A program made the translations under genes and the position numbers. Under the pieces are notes generated by a model, which had not been told where the DNA came from, ran no database searches, and saw nothing but the letters and a program-made list of their open reading frames with translations. Positions 8,869-17,296 of a stretch of 52,361 nt of DNA are shown in pieces. Source of the stretch: M55B112 sp040903745 (lineage in GTDB: Bacteria; Bacteroidota; Bacteroidia; Bacteroidales; GCA-2748055). The stretch lies in assembly GCA_040903745.1 (NCBI GenBank), contig JBBDUV010000024.1:1-52361 (forward strand), read 5' to 3'. How positions within the stretch are numbered: the first letter of the stretch is position 1; every line of letters begins with the position of its first letter.

Positions 8869-8915
8869 GGGAACAGGGCCCACCTGCCTTAGGAAGTTCG
8901 GGGAACAGGGCCCAC
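8869..8915. repeat. Two 15-bp direct repeats GGGAACAGGGCCCAC, period 32
   Basis: The same 15 bases occur at 8869-8883 and 8901-8915, each containing the GGGCCC palindrome. They are separated by 17 bases and lie between the divergent glmM and rluB promoters. Three helical turns between copies (32 bp) would put bound proteins on the same DNA face. The function is unknown. Confidence 0.6.
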
Positions 8916-9070
8916 AAAAATCATAAGCCGTAGTATACTAATGTATTCGAGGATTTAGAATTTTTGCAGTAACGCAGTTATCGGACTTTATGGACAGACA
9001 CAATTAAAGTTAGGATTTACCGGATAACTATGAATATGCATCTAAATATAATCTGTTCTGATTTTAATCG

Positions 9071-9078
9071 TAACTTTG
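9071..9078 (+). promoter_or_regulatory. Candidate -7 element for rluB-era-der
   Basis: TAACTTTG matches TAnnTTTG exactly, 51 bases before the rluB start codon. The -33 region is poor (no TTTG at the usual 17-23 bp spacing). Position and orientation fit a promoter for the rluB-era-der genes. Confidence 0.42.
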
Positions 9079-9128
9079 CAAACTCAAAAAGAGTATCCGC
9101 ATAATTTGCAGCGCATTAGACACCAATC

Positions 9129-10259
9129 ATGAAAAATTCAGAAAATAGCAAGAAACCTCTGCGAAACAAACCCGCGCATGGAAAAACATCTTCCCCTACA
9201 GGATCAAAGGGTGACGGCAGCAAGGGGAAAGCTGATATGCCAGGAGAAAAAAGAAGACGTCCTACATTAAAAGCAGACCAAAACAGAGAACAGAGCGTAC
9301 GGAATGAGCGTAGCAGCAAGCGGACAGAGAGGTCGGGGGAACGAAATGACCGAAGAGGTAAGAGGACAGAGAGGTCGGGAGAACGAGGTGAGCGAAGCGG
9401 TAAGAGAACGGAGCATTCAGGGGAACAGAGTGATCGCAGCGGGGAGCGGTTGGAGCGGAAAGGAGAGCGGACCAGAGGAAAGGGGAGAAAGCCCGGAGTA
9501 AGGGGCGTGCAACGGAAAGGGAAGGACGGAGCCACGAAACCTGAAGAGACCAGACTCAACAAATATATAGCCCATGCCGGGATCTGCTCCAGGCGGGAGG
9601 CCGATAAGCTGATTGAGGCGGGACTGGTTTCTGTAAATGGCAAGGTGGTGACTGAGCTGGGGACGAAAGTGGCACAGGAAGATGATGTAAGGTACAACGG
9701 GGAAAGGCTGGGGAACGAGCGAAAAGTCTACCTGCTGCTTAATAAACCGAAGGATTATGTTACCACACTCGACGATCCGCATGCAAAAAAAACAGTGATG
9801 GATCTGGTCAGCAAAGCTTGCAGGGAACGTATCTATCCGGTGGGAAGACTCGACAAAAACACAACCGGGGTGTTGCTGTTTACCAACGACGGTGATCTGA
9901 CAAAGAGGCTGACCCATCCATCGTTCAACAAGAAAAAGATATACCACGTGTTTCTCGATAAAAACCTGCTTCATGAAGATATGCAAAAGATCGCAGATGG
10001 TATTGAGCTCAAGGATGGGATCGCCCAGGTAGATGCAATTGCCTATGCAAGTAACGATACCAAAAAGGAGGTCGGTCTGGAGATTCATTCGGGAAAAAAC
10101 AGGGTCGTAAGAAGGATATTTGAACACATGGGGTACAAGGTGACCAAACTGGACAGGGTCTATTTTGCAGGCTTGACGAAAAAAAATCTGCCGCGCGGGA
10201 GATGGAGACTCCTCACGGAAAAAGAGGTGAAAATGCTAAATATGAATGCTTTTGAGTAA
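9129..10259 (+). CDS. rluB: RluB/RsuA-family rRNA pseudouridine synthase with repetitive basic N-terminus
   Basis: Residues 141-376 form an ordinary RluB/RsuA enzyme. An S4 RNA-binding domain comes first (TRLNKYIAHAGICSRREADK, about 141-190), then the catalytic domain with GRLDKNTTGVLLFTNDGD, whose Asp242 should be the catalytic aspartate. HSGKNRVVRRIFEHMGYKV follows near 320. The enzyme converts a uridine in rRNA to pseudouridine in the cytoplasm, most likely in 23S rRNA helix 89. Residues 1-140 are a low-complexity Arg/Glu/Ser/Gly/Lys extension with a 14-residue repeat from 64 to 119. This extension is probably disordered and RNA-binding. The gene overlaps era by 14 bp, so both are probably on one transcript. 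RluB is preferred over RsuA or RluE, but the target base is not certain. Confidence 0.88.
   Translation: MKNSENSKKPLRNKPAHGKTSSPTGSKGDGSKGKADMPGEKRRRPTLKADQNREQSVRNERSSKRTERSGERNDRRGKRTERSGERGERSGKRTEHSGEQSDRSGERLERKGERTRGKGRKPGVRGVQRKGKDGATKPEETRLNKYIAHAGICSRREADKLIEAGLVSVNGKVVTELGTKVAQEDDVRYNGERLGNERKVYLLLNKPKDYVTTLDDPHAKKTVMDLVSKACRERIYPVGRLDKNTTGVLLFTNDGDLTKRLTHPSFNKKKIYHVFLDKNLLHEDMQKIADGIELKDGIAQVDAIAYASNDTKKEVGLEIHSGKNRVVRRIFEHMGYKVTKLDRVYFAGLTKKNLPRGRWRLLTEKEVKMLNMNAFE
9318..9485 (+). repeat. 42-bp imperfect tandem repeat (four units) inside rluB
   Basis: Four 42-bp units encode 14-residue repeats of the type KRTERSGERNDRRG (residues 64-77), KRTERSGERGERSG (78-91), KRTEHSGEQSDRSG (92-105) and a diverged fourth (106-119). 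Units one and two are nearly identical at DNA level, which suggests recent duplication by slippage or unequal exchange. Confidence 0.75.
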
Positions 10260-11142
10260 TAACAATACACATAGGGCGGGATTTGTGAATATTCTCGGGC
10301 GACCCAACGTGGGAAAGTCGACGGTGATGAATGTAATGGTAGGTGAAAAGCTTTCCATTATTACTTCGAAGGCGCAGACAACAAGACACAGGATCCATGG
10401 CATCGTGAATGATGATAATTACCAGGTGGTATTTTCAGACACACCCGGTATACTCGCACCAAACTATAAGCTGCAGGAATACATGCTGAAAAGTGCACAG
10501 GCAGCGCTGTCCGATGGGGATATTTTTCTCTATATCACAGAGGTAGGAGAAGTGCCGGGCAAAGAGCAATATTTTATTGAAAGACTGAGAAAAAACAGCG
10601 CCCCGGTTATTTTGCTGATAAATAAGATCGATCTGACCGACCAGGAGACACTTGAAGTGAAAGTTGATCAATGGAAAGCTATTCTCCCGAACGCTGAAAT
10701 ATTTCCGGTCAGCGCACTGAGAAAATTCAATATTGACAATCTGTTTAAACGAATTTTAGAGCTATTGCCTGAATCTCCGCCATATTTCCCCAAGGAGATG
10801 CTTACCGATAAATCGGAACGTTTTATCGCGGGAGAGATTATCAGGGAAAAGATACTGGTCTATTACAAGCAGGAGATACCCTATTCTGTTGAGATTGAAA
10901 TAGAATCATTTTCAGAAGAGAAAAAGATAATCAGGATCCGGGCAGTGATCAATGTCGAAAAAGAGAGTCAGAAAGGCATTCTTATCGGTCACAAAGGAGC
11001 CTCCCTGAAGAGGATCGGAAAGGAAGCGCGGCTTGAAATGGAAGGTTTTTTCAATAAAAAAATATTCCTGGAGCTATTTGTTAAGGTACAACGAGACTGG
11101 CGGTCAAATGAAAGGAAGCTGAAAGATTTCGGCTACAGATAA
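10246..11142 (+). CDS. era: GTPase Era
   Basis: Era is an essential GTPase that binds the 3' end of 16S rRNA and assists 30S assembly. The 298-residue protein has G1 GRPNVGKS at 18-25, the switch-I region SKAQTTRHRIHGI, G3 DTPG at 65-68 and G4 NKID at 126-129. A C-terminal KH domain carries GHKGASLKRIGKEARLEME (about 250-270). Length matches the family. The start ATG at 10246 lies inside the end of rluB (14-bp overlap), implying coupled translation. der follows 11 bp after the stop, so rluB-era-der form a ribosome-maturation operon. Confidence 0.96.
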   Translation: MLLSNNNTHRAGFVNILGRPNVGKSTVMNVMVGEKLSIITSKAQTTRHRIHGIVNDDNYQVVFSDTPGILAPNYKLQEYMLKSAQAALSDGDIFLYITEVGEVPGKEQYFIERLRKNSAPVILLINKIDLTDQETLEVKVDQWKAILPNAEIFPVSALRKFNIDNLFKRILELLPESPPYFPKEMLTDKSERFIAGEIIREKILVYYKQEIPYSVEIEIESFSEEKKIIRIRAVINVEKESQKGILIGHKGASLKRIGKEARLEMEGFFNKKIFLELFVKVQRDWRSNERKLKDFGYR

Positions 11143-11153
11143 AGAGAAAGAAA

Positions 11154-12458
11154 ATGGGGAATATTGTTGCAATAGTAGGCAGACCCAATGTTGGTAAATC
11201 CACCTTCTTCAATCGCCTGACAGAAACACGACAGGCGATCGTGGATGAGATCAGCGGGGTAACGCGCGACCGCCATTATGGAAAGGTGTTCTGGAACGGA
11301 CGAAATTTTAGTGTAATAGATACGGGGGGGTATATTACCAATTCCGATGACATCTTTGAAGAGGAGATCAGAAAGCAGGTCGTTCTGGCTATTGAGGAGG
11401 CTGACGTGATCATCTTTTTGGTTGATGTTACCAGCGGAATAACGGACCTGGACCTGTCAGTAGCGGAGATGCTGAGAAAAACAAAAAAAACTGTTCTTCT
11501 GGCAGTGAACAAGGTGGATAATCATGCCCGGAACCTGGAAGCCCCCGTTTTTTACGGCCTGGGGTTAGGTGAGGTTTACACGATCTCTTCCATCAACGGC
11601 AGCGGAACCGGCGAGCTGCTCGACAAACTTGTAGAGCATTTTGACAGGGAAGACGAGGAGGAGGAGAGCGAATTACCCAAAATCGCGGTAGTGGGACGGC
11701 CCAACGTGGGCAAATCATCACTGATCAACTCCCTGATCGGGGAAGAGCGAAACATTGTTACCGAAATTTCGGGTACTACGCGCGATTCAATTCATACACG
11801 CTATTCAAAATACAACCACGATTTCATACTGGTCGACACAGCGGGTATACGAAAAAAAGCAAAAGTAAAAGAGGACCTCGAGTTCTATTCTGTCATGAGA
11901 TCGATACGGGCCATCGAGCGTGCGGATGTTTGCATGCTACTGATCGACGCTACCATCGGAATGGAGGGACAGGATGTAAATATTTTCCACCTGATCGAGA
12001 AAAGCAAGAAGGGAGTTGTGGTGCTGGTGAATAAATGGGACCTGGTTGAAAAGGAGACTGGTACCGTAAAAGAATTTGAGGCTGCGATAAGAAAAAAACT
12101 GGAGCCTTTTATTGATATCCCCATCGTGTTTGTTTCGGCACTTACAAAGCAGCGTGTACATAAAGCCCTCGAAGAGGTGATCAAGGTATTTGAGAACCGG
12201 AAGCGAAAAATTCCCACATCAAAGTTGAATGAGGTAATGCAGGAGGCAATAGCTGCCAACCACCCACCTGCTATCAAGGGTAAATATATTCGTATTAAGT
12301 ATGTGACCCAGTTGCCGTCTCCTACACCTGCATTCGCATTTTACTGCAACCTACCTCAATATATAAGGGACCCGTATAAAAGGTACCTGGAAAATAAAAT
12401 CAGACAGCATTTCGTTTTTACTGGGGTACCGGTACAAATCTATATGAGAAAAAAGTAG
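11154..12458 (+). CDS. der: Ribosome-assembly GTPase Der (EngA)
   Basis: Der has two tandem GTPase domains and a KH-like C-terminal domain and acts in 50S subunit assembly. Here the first domain has GRPNVGKST at 9-17, DTGG at 56-59 and NKVD at 119-122. The second has GRPNVGKSS at 181-189, DTAG at 228-231 and NKWD at 293-296. An acidic linker (DREDEEEESE, about 164-173) joins them. The KH-like domain covers roughly 350-434. At 434 residues it is of normal length, and no key motif is altered. Confidence 0.96.
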   Translation: MGNIVAIVGRPNVGKSTFFNRLTETRQAIVDEISGVTRDRHYGKVFWNGRNFSVIDTGGYITNSDDIFEEEIRKQVVLAIEEADVIIFLVDVTSGITDLDLSVAEMLRKTKKTVLLAVNKVDNHARNLEAPVFYGLGLGEVYTISSINGSGTGELLDKLVEHFDREDEEEESELPKIAVVGRPNVGKSSLINSLIGEERNIVTEISGTTRDSIHTRYSKYNHDFILVDTAGIRKKAKVKEDLEFYSVMRSIRAIERADVCMLLIDATIGMEGQDVNIFHLIEKSKKGVVVLVNKWDLVEKETGTVKEFEAAIRKKLEPFIDIPIVFVSALTKQRVHKALEEVIKVFENRKRKIPTSKLNEVMQEAIAANHPPAIKGKYIRIKYVTQLPSPTPAFAFYCNLPQYIRDPYKRYLENKIRQHFVFTGVPVQIYMRKK

Positions 12459-12552
12459 AAAGAAATTCCGTAATATTTTGTTGTGATTGAAAAGTTCCGA
12501 GCTTCCGAGCTTAGCGAAGCTAAAGCGTTAAAGAAGAGAAAAATTAAATAAT

Positions 12553-13065
12553 ATGATGAGAAGACGAACCATACTATTGATCCTGTTTACCTTTTCATTT
12601 CACCAATGCCAGGAGCTACCGGAATATCCGGACGTGCCGATAATAAATTACGAGAACTTTTCCCTCTATATCAATACCAACAACCTGGGTCAGGAGGTAC
12701 TTATCGGGAAATTGAATTTCAGTTTCACGGATGGCGATGGCAACATCGGCCTCGACCCCTGGCCCGACACGATAGCTATCGGACTGCCGGATACCCAACG
12801 GTATAATCTTTTCTTACAGGTACATGATTTTCAGGATGAAGCATTTGCCGAGGTGCCCGATGAGGATGGTGGTATTCTAAAATACATGATCCCGTATATG
12901 GATAAGCAGCCGCTATCGGGTACGATTACGGTGACCATTGAATATCCCATAATCAAATACGATACGGTATTCTACACTTTTTACCTGTACGACCGTGATT
13001 ATAACAGGAGCAACACAGATACCTCGGATGTGTTAAACCTTTCAGGCATTGATTTAAACAATTAG
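12553..13065 (+). CDS. Small putative lipoprotein of unknown family
   Basis: A 170-residue protein with an N-terminal hydrophobic stretch (RRTILLILFTFSFHQC), where Cys19 may be a lipidation site although the lipobox (FSFHQC) is not classical. The mature part is acidic and strand-rich. It has an Asp/Gly motif FTDGDGNIGLD near residue 57, a second DEDGG, and a YDTVFYTFYLYDRDYNRSNTDTS region near the end. The pattern suggests a small beta-sandwich, possibly calcium-binding, exposed in the periplasm or on the surface. It starts 94 bp after der, with the tandem 8-mer ccgagctt and a small hairpin (arms TTAGC and GCTAA) in between. Its 3' end overlaps the convergent sensor gene by 4 bp. I do not recognise the family. 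Confidence 0.7.
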   Translation: MMRRRTILLILFTFSFHQCQELPEYPDVPIINYENFSLYINTNNLGQEVLIGKLNFSFTDGDGNIGLDPWPDTIAIGLPDTQRYNLFLQVHDFQDEAFAEVPDEDGGILKYMIPYMDKQPLSGTITVTIEYPIIKYDTVFYTFYLYDRDYNRSNTDTSDVLNLSGIDLNN

Positions 13066-16000
13066 ATTTTGATTCCCATAAACAGAACGTCATCCACCTG
13101 CTCCAGCTCCTCTTTCCAGAGAAAGAAATTACTCTTCACATAGTTATATTGTTCATCCATCGGTTTGTCGTGGATATCGCGCAGCAGATTCTTCAGACGT
13201 ACCATTTTGAATTTTCTTCCCAACGGACCTCCAAACTGATCGGGATACCCATCGGAGAACATATAGACAATATCGCCTTTGGTCAGCTGAAATTCCTCAT
13301 TAATAAACTCCTTGTCAATACTTGTATCATTTAGCTGTCCGCCAACTGAACTCCTGCTTCCCTTTACATAGATCTGCTCGCCCCCCTTGTATAGAATAAC
13401 AGGCCGCATCGCAGAGCTTACCATAAACTTATTTGTTTTCAGATTGATCTCTGCAACGATAATGTCCATTCCATCATTGGATCCATCTTCCTCCTTGTTC
13501 TGATGAAGCGCATTACGTACCTCCTCATCCAACGTCTGAAGCACATCCGATGGCTTTTTCACATTCTGCCTCAGGCAGATATCCTTAATCAATGTTGTGC
13601 CAATCATTGACATAAAAGCTCCGGGAACACCATGTCCGGTGGAGTCTGCACATATAATGATAAAACGGTCATCATCAATTCTGTCGTACCAATAAAAATC
13701 GCCACTTACAATATCCCTGGGCTGATAGAAGACAAACGAACCGCCAAAGGTCTGACGCAACAGCTGGACTGATGGTAAAATGCTTGCCTGAATGCGTTGA
13801 GCGTAGTTGATGCTGTCAGTAATATCCCTGTTTTTTATCTCGATCTCCTCTTTCTGTTGAATAACCTCGCGGGTTCTTTGTTCCAATTGCTCTTCAAGAT
13901 ACTCCCGCATTGCTTTCTGGTTTCTCTCCCTGATCTTGATAATAAAAAGGATTGTTGCGACAACCAGCAGTGCCATTACCAGAATAAACCACCAGGTCTT
14001 CCAGAATGGCGTCTTAACAGAAATGCTGAACATGGAAACGTCACCGGTACAATTTCCATTGCCATCGCATGCAGAAAGCATGAATGTGTAATCGCCATCC
14101 TCTATCCTGCTGTAGCGCGCAAAGGTTTCGTGGGTTGGTTCCGACCACTCATCATAGCCATCCAGCTTGTATCTGTAGGAAACCTGGTCGGGATTGCTCA
14201 GGTTAATTCCAACAAAATCGATCCTGATCTTATAATTGCCATAAGGGAGAAATATCTCTTGCGACACAGGATAGATGGAATCCGAAATATTCAACTCAAC
14301 GATATTTAGTCTTGGCGGAACAGTGTCTTTACGAGACTGGTATGTATCGTAAGCAATGAGACCGTTGTTGGTTCCGAAAAGAACCAGGCCATTCTCATTC
14401 ACGTCAATGGCCCTGTGCATCACATCAGAGGTAAATCCCAACTCCTGGTTGAATACGACAACATTTCCTGTTTCAGGGTTTATTCTACTGAGACCCATCC
14501 GGTGACCCACCCATACATATCCATTGGGATCAGTATCTATTGCATAGGTATATTTCGACCTCAGACCTTCCTGAATGGAGTAAACTTCTGGGGATTCCTT
14601 TCCAAAATAGAAGACCCCGTCTTCATAGGTGCCCCCCCAGATTCTCCCCTGATCATCCTCAGCAAGGCAGATAAACTCAAGCTTCGGGTTCCCTTGTATA
14701 ACAATATCATTACAGTTATCGCTGTTCTTCACGCAATAGATCCCGCTGCCCCTCGTAGCGATCCAAATCCTTCCCTCCCGGTCGATCAGCACATCGTTAA
14801 CCACATTGTGCGTCAACCCAGTCATCGTGTTCTGATGCTCAATGTCCCCGCTACCCCGGTTAATCTTATATATTCCGTTATTGGTAGCGATCCAGAGTGC
14901 TTTTCCATCTCCATCTATTGCATTAATGTTATTCCCAAGTGAATTGGCTGCATTAAAAAACCGGCTGATTCTGAGGGTCGATCTTTTCAGAAAAAACAGA
15001 CCCGATTCTGCTGTACCAATAAACAGATCTCCGTTCTCATCTTGCCACAGCGCCGTAATTGCATCACCTGGCAAACCTTCTCCAACTGAAAATTCTCTAA
15101 GTTCAGTACCATTCCCCATCCTGGTCATATATAACTTTCCATGCCTGCTTCCAAACCATTGGTCCATACCTTCTACACTGATTGCGGTAATGGAAGGTAC
15201 CGGTGATCCATCAAAATGATTGTAAAATGTGAATGCCTGATCGCGCAATACCGCCACACCATTACTTTGGGAAGAAAACCAAATGTTGCCCTCATCGTCT
15301 TTGAAAATATCCCGGATATACTCTTCGGGCAATCCGCCTTTCGTGGTAATAAGCAAAGGGTTTTCCAGTTCAAAATCTTCAATAAAACTGAACTTGTAGA
15401 CACCCGTTCCGTAGTCGCTCAGCCAAAGGTAGCCTGCATCGTCGGTCATTATCGAGTAAATACTGCTGTATTGAAGTCCATGTTTTGCCCCCTCGTTCAC
15501 CACCCTGTAATCTTCCGGATTATTTCCAGCACCTGATACACGGTAAAAGCCCTCATCTTCGGTACCTATCCAATAGGTTCCTGGTAACAACCCCTTTTCA
15601 ATATGATGAATACGTGTATATGGAATTTCCTCAATGCGACCTGCCTTCTGATATTTCTGATCTCCTTCAATCGCCGTAAAAAGTGTCAGCCCATCGAAGC
15701 CTCCAACCAACAAATTATTCTTCTCCGTAAGTGAAAAACCGGATACAAATAAACCATTGAAAGGATCGAACAGGTAGGTCAATTCCAGTTCCGGATCAAT
15801 AATAATCAATCCATGCTGCTGAGTCATGGCCAGTATATTTCCCTCCCTGTCTTCATCAAATCCCGCGATTGAAGAACGCTGAACCTCCCCTTGCTTGAAC
15901 AACGTGAAACGATCTCCCTGAAGCATCGCTATATCGCCGTTCACATATCCAAACCAAAGTCTGTTTCTGCTATCTCTGAAACTTGAAGAGGGAATAGAAC

Positions 16001-16232
16001 CGGGAAGCATATCTCCAGGAAACGTTGAACTAAATAATTGCCCGTCGAACCTGCATGGTCCCTGGGTAGTTAATATCCAAATATAGCCATTGGCATCCTG
16101 AATAGTTGATACTGTAGACTCATGACATAACCCGTCTTTATTAATTCCATATTGCATAATCTGAAATGATTGCCCCTGAACTGACAGAGTCAGACTGCAA
16201 AAAATCATAAGCAAAGTCAGGGGGTTTCTCAT
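13062..16232 (-). CDS. Two-component-regulator-propeller sensor with cytoplasmic SpoIIE-type PP2C phosphatase
   Basis: This 1056-residue protein begins with a signal peptide (about 1-20). It continues with roughly 600 residues of Reg_prop repeats, such as DANGYIWILTTQGPCRFD and DREGRIWIATRGSGIYCV, which should form two seven-bladed propellers in the periplasm. A Y_Y_Y domain (about 665-740, ending SISVKTPFWKTWW) and a single transmembrane helix (about 746-767) follow. Next come a coiled coil (REYLEEQLEQRTREVIQQKE) and a SpoIIE/RsbU-type PP2C phosphatase. Metal-binding motifs are SGDFYWYD near 843, ADSTGHGVPGAFMSMIG near 862, SDGYPDQ near 993 and a final VDDVLFMGIKI. The usual Y_Y_Y output is a histidine kinase; here it is a serine phosphatase. 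It is the last gene of the T9SS cluster, 14 bp after its neighbour. The ligand and phosphoprotein target are unknown. Confidence 0.88.
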   Translation of the reverse strand: MRNPLTLLMIFCSLTLSVQGQSFQIMQYGINKDGLCHESTVSTIQDANGYIWILTTQGPCRFDGQLFSSTFPGDMLPGSIPSSSFRDSRNRLWFGYVNGDIAMLQGDRFTLFKQGEVQRSSIAGFDEDREGNILAMTQQHGLIIIDPELELTYLFDPFNGLFVSGFSLTEKNNLLVGGFDGLTLFTAIEGDQKYQKAGRIEEIPYTRIHHIEKGLLPGTYWIGTEDEGFYRVSGAGNNPEDYRVVNEGAKHGLQYSSIYSIMTDDAGYLWLSDYGTGVYKFSFIEDFELENPLLITTKGGLPEEYIRDIFKDDEGNIWFSSQSNGVAVLRDQAFTFYNHFDGSPVPSITAISVEGMDQWFGSRHGKLYMTRMGNGTELREFSVGEGLPGDAITALWQDENGDLFIGTAESGLFFLKRSTLRISRFFNAANSLGNNINAIDGDGKALWIATNNGIYKINRGSGDIEHQNTMTGLTHNVVNDVLIDREGRIWIATRGSGIYCVKNSDNCNDIVIQGNPKLEFICLAEDDQGRIWGGTYEDGVFYFGKESPEVYSIQEGLRSKYTYAIDTDPNGYVWVGHRMGLSRINPETGNVVVFNQELGFTSDVMHRAIDVNENGLVLFGTNNGLIAYDTYQSRKDTVPPRLNIVELNISDSIYPVSQEIFLPYGNYKIRIDFVGINLSNPDQVSYRYKLDGYDEWSEPTHETFARYSRIEDGDYTFMLSACDGNGNCTGDVSMFSISVKTPFWKTWWFILVMALLVVATILFIIKIRERNQKAMREYLEEQLEQRTREVIQQKEEIEIKNRDITDSINYAQRIQASILPSVQLLRQTFGGSFVFYQPRDIVSGDFYWYDRIDDDRFIIICADSTGHGVPGAFMSMIGTTLIKDICLRQNVKKPSDVLQTLDEEVRNALHQNKEEDGSNDGMDIIVAEINLKTNKFMVSSAMRPVILYKGGEQIYVKGSRSSVGGQLNDTSIDKEFINEEFQLTKGDIVYMFSDGYPDQFGGPLGRKFKMVRLKNLLRDIHDKPMDEQYNYVKSNFFLWKEELEQVDDVLFMGIKI

Positions 16233-16246
16233 TGATAAGGTTGGTT

Positions 16247-17215
16247 TTAATCGTCTAATGGTTCAGCAATTACAGAATACTTATATTTTGGAACTCCTCC
16301 AATCGGACTGGTGTAGAACGGCATGGTCTCGTCGTACTGGTTTCTTACATTCACCACTACGTTATTGTTTCTTATAATAGGTCTTTTTGATTTCACGAAC
16401 TGGAAATCATAGGAACTTTTCTCCTCCTCCTTGATCACCTTTATCTCATCCCTGACCCAGTCCGACTCGCCTGAGACTGTAAGTCTCTGTCCCTGTCTTT
16501 CCTTCGATACAACCAGGATATGTCCGTCATTGTCCCAATCGAAATTCGATATTTTCACGGTCACTGTTCCCTCAGTGATATACGGGTAAATGTGTGATAC
16601 CTCATACGGATCGTTATGCATTCTGAAGGAATATTCATAGGCAAAAGCATTGGCTCCTTCGATCGGAATATTCTCCATGCCGCTGGTACTGATGAAATAC
16701 CTGTACATGTTCCCGTCATCGCCCGAAATCCCCTCGGCAATTACTTTGAATATATTTGCATCAAACACTTCACTGTATTCACCCTCTTCTGGATTGAAGG
16801 GGCCGAATGTATACCAGTCGTCATCATACCTGGGCTCATTTTCAAAAACCTTTCGTGCAAGAAGAGTTCCACTCTTGTAGTTCCCGAAGGGTGATGTCTC
16901 TCTTGCATCATCCTCGGAGTGACAACCTTCTCCTCCAAATACCTCAAAACTGCACATGGTATTCCAATTGCCTCTTATCTCATCATGCTTACCGCCAATA
17001 TCCGGATCAAATACACGGATAAAAACCTGTCGCTTAAAATCTGAAGGGATCAGGAAGAAAAATGCCTGTGAATAATCATCATCTCCCCAGCTGATATCAG
17101 ACTCATTACCAAAAGTCATCAAAAATGGTATATTTTCTTCCACACTTGGAACAGGCTGAGAAAATGTGGCCTGAAAGAGATATGATATATAAATAATAAA
17201 AATTAATCTTCTCAT
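16247..17215 (-). CDS. Secreted protein of unknown family in the T9SS cluster
   Basis: A 322-residue protein with a signal peptide (MRRLIFIIYISYLFQATFSQ). The mature part is rich in Asp, Glu and aromatic residues and appears to be all beta. The first half (SQAFFFLIPSDFKRQVFIRVFDPDIGGKHDE) looks like a jelly-roll or C2-like sandwich. A second part around TEGTVTVKISNFDWDNDGHILVVS has a DxDxDG-type acidic loop that could bind calcium. Two cysteines (CSFEVFGGEGC) lie close together and could form a disulfide. It sits between the PD40-PKD protein and the PP2C sensor, and a 12-bp-arm inverted repeat lies just before its start codon. I do not recognise the family. Its place suggests a periplasmic or surface partner of the sensor, which is inference. 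Confidence 0.75.
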   Translation of the reverse strand: MRRLIFIIYISYLFQATFSQPVPSVEENIPFLMTFGNESDISWGDDDYSQAFFFLIPSDFKRQVFIRVFDPDIGGKHDEIRGNWNTMCSFEVFGGEGCHSEDDARETSPFGNYKSGTLLARKVFENEPRYDDDWYTFGPFNPEEGEYSEVFDANIFKVIAEGISGDDGNMYRYFISTSGMENIPIEGANAFAYEYSFRMHNDPYEVSHIYPYITEGTVTVKISNFDWDNDGHILVVSKERQGQRLTVSGESDWVRDEIKVIKEEEKSSYDFQFVKSKRPIIRNNNVVVNVRNQYDETMPFYTSPIGGVPKYKYSVIAEPLDD

Positions 17216-17227
17216 ATTCTTTGATCA

Positions 17228-17264
17228 TTGCACGATTTGATAAAAATATGCAAATTTCGTGCAA
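17228..17264 (-). promoter_or_regulatory. Inverted repeat directly upstream of the 322-residue gene
   Basis: TTGCACGATTTG at 17228-17239 and CAAATTTCGTGCAA at 17251-17264 are complementary over 12 bp, with a two-base bulge and an 11-base loop. The structure ends 12 bases before the start codon at 17215. There is no T-run, so it is not a simple terminator. It could be an operator or an RNA hairpin that affects translation or processing of the operon transcript. Confidence 0.5.
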
Positions 17265-17296
17265 ATTAAAACTATTATTTCGAAATGGTGGTTCTA

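Larger units (their letters stand above)
8641..9128. other. 488-bp divergent control region between glmM and rluB
   Basis: No convincing gene is present; the longest frames are about two dozen codons. The region contains a dispersed repeat next to glmM (8662-8700), a candidate minus-strand promoter (8807-8814), a pair of 15-bp direct repeats (8869-8883 and 8901-8915) and a candidate plus-strand promoter (9071-9078). No tRNA or recognisable riboswitch was seen. It is the only gene-free stretch over 300 bp in the window. Confidence 0.75.

Noticed and set aside
8641..9128. tRNA, riboswitch or small RNA in the long gene-free region
   Set aside because: No cloverleaf, no GGTTCGAATCC-type T-arm and no recognised riboswitch core was found on either strand; an unknown small RNA cannot be excluded.
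9116..9697. 193-residue antisense frame rich in Pro, Arg and Ser opposite rluB
   Set aside because: It is the mirror of the 42-bp tandem repeat and the rluB coding region, has no independent motif and no upstream signals.
9417..10127. 236-residue antisense frame opposite the rluB catalytic domain
   Set aside because: The sense strand encodes a well conserved enzyme. The antisense protein has no recognisable motif and is explained by codon use.
12497..12535. Possible terminator after der
   Set aside because: The tandem ccgagctt and the hairpin with arms TTAGC and GCTAA give only five or six base pairs and no T-run follows, so termination is not supported.
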